A DNA stretch of 5,605 nucleotides, from assembly GCA_023389455.1 (NCBI GenBank), contig JAEWEJ010000262.1, positions 1 to 5,605 on the forward strand, read 5' to 3'. A model generated the notes under the pieces. That model was not told the DNA's origin, did not search any database, and was given only the letters and a program-made list of their open reading frames with translations. Positions 3,921 through 5,605 of this stretch are shown here, piece after piece; position 1 is the first letter of the stretch, and every line of letters begins with the position of its first letter. A program made the translations under genes and the position numbers. This DNA is from Actinomycetes bacterium (GTDB lineage Bacteria > Actinomycetota > Actinomycetes > Actinomycetales > Cellulomonadaceae).

Positions 3921-5459
3921 ATGTCCAAGGCCCTCACCACGGGCGCGCCGTGGCGCGTCATCCTCGCGTTCGCCGTGCCCCTGCTCATCGGCAACGTCGT
4001 CCAGCAGCTCTACCACTTCGCCGACGCGATCGTCGTGGGCCGCACGCTCGGCGTGGACGCCCTGGCCGCCGTGGGCGCCACCGGCAGCCTGCTCTTCCTG
4101 CTCATCGGCTTCGCCTGGGGCATGACGTCCGGGTTCGCGATCCCGACCGCCCAGGCGTTCGGCGCCGGCGACGCGCTGGCCGTGCGCCGGTCCGTCGCCT
4201 CGGGCGCCCTGCTGACCACGGCCGTGACGCTGCTGCTCACCGTCGTCGCGCCCCTCCTGGCCGGCCCCGCGCTGCGGCTGCTGCGCACCCCGGAGGAGCT
4301 GCTGCCGCAGGCGACGACGTTCGCGGTCATCAGCTTCCTCGGTGCCGCCACCACGATGTACTTCAACTTCCTGGCCGCGATCGTGCGGGCCATCGGCGAC
4401 TCCCGCACGCCGCTGCTCTTCCTCACGGTCAGCTGCGTCCTCAACATCGCGCTCGTCGCGTGGCTCGTCGGCGTGGTCGGCACCGGCGTGGGCGGCGCGG
4501 CGTTGGCCACCGTGATCGCGCAGGGCGTGTCCGTCGTGCTGTGCCTCGTGCACGTGCGGCGCCGCGTGCCCGTCCTGCACGTGCGCCGCGAGGACTGGCG
4601 CGTGACGCGCGAGGACCTCGCCCACCACCTGCGCCTCGGTCTGCCCATGGGCTTCCAGGCCTCGATCATCGCCATCGGCACCCTCGCGGTGCAGGTGCGG
4701 CTCAACGAGCTCGGCTCCGAGGCCGTCGCCGCGTACACCACCGCGACTCGGGTCGACGGGCTGGCCGTGGCGCTGCTCGCCTCGCTCGGCCTCGCGGTCT
4801 CGACGTTCGTCGCCCAGAACCTCGGTGGCGGCCGCCCGGACCGCATCCGCACCGGCGTGGTCCAGGCGACCTGGATGTCGGTCGTCGGCGCGATCCTCAT
4901 CGGTGCCGTCCTCGTCACCAGCGGCAGCTGGATCGTCCGGCTGTTCGTGGGCGACGGCGCCGAGCGGGTCGTGACGATGTCGGCGCACTACCTGCTGGTC
5001 AACGGCGCGCTGTACGTCGTGCTCGGCGTGCTGTTCGTGCTGCGCGGTGCGCTGCAGGGCCTGGGGCACACCCTGGTCCCGACGGTCACCGGCATCATCG
5101 AGCTGGCCGGCCGCGTGGGCGCCGCGATGGTGCTCGGTGCCGCGTACGGGTTCGCCGGTGTCGTCTGGGGCAACCCCCTCGCCTGGCTCGGAGCCGTGGC
5201 GCTGCTCGTGCCCGCGTACCTGCGCGCCCACCGGCGCCTCGCGCTCGAGCCGGTCGCGCCGCTCTCGCAGGTCGAGGCGACGCCCGACCCGGTCGCGCTC
5301 GAGGGACCGACGCACGGCGCGATGGTCGTCGACACCGTCGTGCCGCAGCCGCAGCCGCGGCGCCAGCCGGTGGACCTCGGCGAGCAGGTCCAGGAGCCGG
5401 TCCACGCGGGGGCGCCGGAGCCGCAGGAGCACGGCCCGCGGGCACGCCTCACCCTCTGA
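3921..5459 (+). CDS. MATE-family multidrug efflux transporter
   Basis: Inner-membrane exporter of 512 residues; MATE proteins expel cationic or other toxic compounds using a Na+ or H+ gradient. Twelve hydrophobic segments are visible between about 12 and 434, in two halves of six. Repeat one starts with AVPLLIGNVVQQLYHFADAIVVGRTLGVDALAAVGATGSL (18-57) and includes the GMTSGFAIPTAQAFGAGD loop (67-84) and RAIGDSRTPL (156-165). Repeat two starts near LRLGLPMGFQ (237-246) and includes STFVAQNLGGGRPDRI (294-309) and RGALQGLGHTLVPTV (375-389). The first half resembles the YoeA/DinF-like branch more than NorM, from memory. Beyond the last helix is a hydrophilic tail of about 75 residues rich in Pro, Gln and Glu, longer than in most members. 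The start ATG has GGAG at 6 bases. A palindrome over the -10 box suggests control by a repressor. The substrate is unknown. Confidence 0.95.
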   Translation: MSKALTTGAPWRVILAFAVPLLIGNVVQQLYHFADAIVVGRTLGVDALAAVGATGSLLFLLIGFAWGMTSGFAIPTAQAFGAGDALAVRRSVASGALLTTAVTLLLTVVAPLLAGPALRLLRTPEELLPQATTFAVISFLGAATTMYFNFLAAIVRAIGDSRTPLLFLTVSCVLNIALVAWLVGVVGTGVGGAALATVIAQGVSVVLCLVHVRRRVPVLHVRREDWRVTREDLAHHLRLGLPMGFQASIIAIGTLAVQVRLNELGSEAVAAYTTATRVDGLAVALLASLGLAVSTFVAQNLGGGRPDRIRTGVVQATWMSVVGAILIGAVLVTSGSWIVRLFVGDGAERVVTMSAHYLLVNGALYVVLGVLFVLRGALQGLGHTLVPTVTGIIELAGRVGAAMVLGAAYGFAGVVWGNPLAWLGAVALLVPAYLRAHRRLALEPVAPLSQVEATPDPVALEGPTHGAMVVDTVVPQPQPRRQPVDLGEQVQEPVHAGAPEPQEHGPRARLTL

Positions 5460-5465
5460 GCGCGA

Positions 5466-5480
5466 CCGGCGGTCGGCCGG
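5466..5480. terminator. Short hairpin between convergent genes
   Basis: CCGGC-GGTCG-GCCGG forms a 5-bp stem with a 5-base loop, 7 bases after the MATE stop and 22 before the stop of the convergent gene. It could serve both strands, but the stem is short and has no T-tract. Confidence 0.3.
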
Positions 5481-5501
5481 GGACGGGCGTCGGTGCCGAG
5501 G

Positions 5502-5605
5502 TCAGCCGAACGGGAGCGACGCCGTCGTGGCCGTCCACGCGCACCACGCGGCGGCAGCGACCAGGACGGCCCCCGCGGCACGCCGCAGGCTGTCCGTCGC
5601 CGCAC
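5502..5605 (-). CDS. C-terminal end of a membrane protein (partial, 5' end outside window)
   Basis: Read on the - strand from the right edge, one frame gives 33 residues (AATDSLRRAAGAVLVAAAAW...TASLPFG) and ends at a TGA at 5504-5502. A short charged stretch is followed by one hydrophobic segment that reaches almost to the end, as in the last helix of a membrane protein. Third positions are nearly all G or C. The LRRAAGAVLVAAAAW pattern is loosely like the final helix of LysE- or CcdA-type transporters, but that is a guess. The gene converges on the MATE gene with a 42-base gap. Confidence 0.5.
   Translation of the reverse strand, partial: AATDSLRRAAGAVLVAAAAWCAWTATTASLPFG

Noticed and set aside
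3639..5432. Long - strand frame (597 residues) opposite the MATE gene
   Set aside because: Low-complexity, highly charged antisense shadow of a clear membrane transporter gene.

Overview
The window is very GC-rich. Its genes use mostly G or C at the third codon position, GTG starts are frequent, and the Shine-Dalgarno motifs are AGGAAGG-like. This points to a high-GC actinobacterium. The gene set (CopC, a CopD-CtaG fusion, a small early-set/CBM48-like protein, a MATE exporter) would fit Cellulomonas or a related Micrococcales genus, but the genus is a guess from memory of such proteins and was not tested.

Layout: (1) 1-118, the C-terminal end of an upstream membrane protein on the + strand. 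(2) 119-319, a spacer holding two perfect copies of a 39-bp-period tandem repeat, each able to fold into a hairpin, followed by the copC ribosome binding site. (3) 320-1024, copC, an exported copper-binding protein with a C-terminal membrane anchor. (4) 1041-3071, a copD-ctaG fusion of 676 residues, preceded by a TAGGCT box placed as expected for a leaderless promoter. (5) 3072-3222, a spacer with an 8-bp-arm inverted repeat. (6) 3223-3504, a 93-residue early-set (CBM48/isoamylase N-terminal-like) protein. (7) 3505-3920, a 416-base stretch with no convincing gene. It contains a strong nested stem-loop and, at its right end, an AT-rich perfect 16-bp palindrome over a probable -10 box. (8) 3921-5459, a MATE-family multidrug exporter. 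(9) 5502-5605, the C-terminal end of a convergent gene on the - strand.

How the genes work together: CopC and CopD-CtaG form a copper-handling pair. CopC would bind Cu(II) on the outer face of the membrane, the CopD half would pass copper across or into the membrane, and the CtaG half is of the family that supports assembly of the copper centres of cytochrome c oxidase. The small early-set protein and the MATE exporter are separate units with their own signals, and nothing in the sequence ties them to copper. I found no convincing novel system. The most interesting signals are regulatory: the palindrome in front of the MATE gene, the likely leaderless internal promoter of copD, and the duplicated hairpin upstream of copC.
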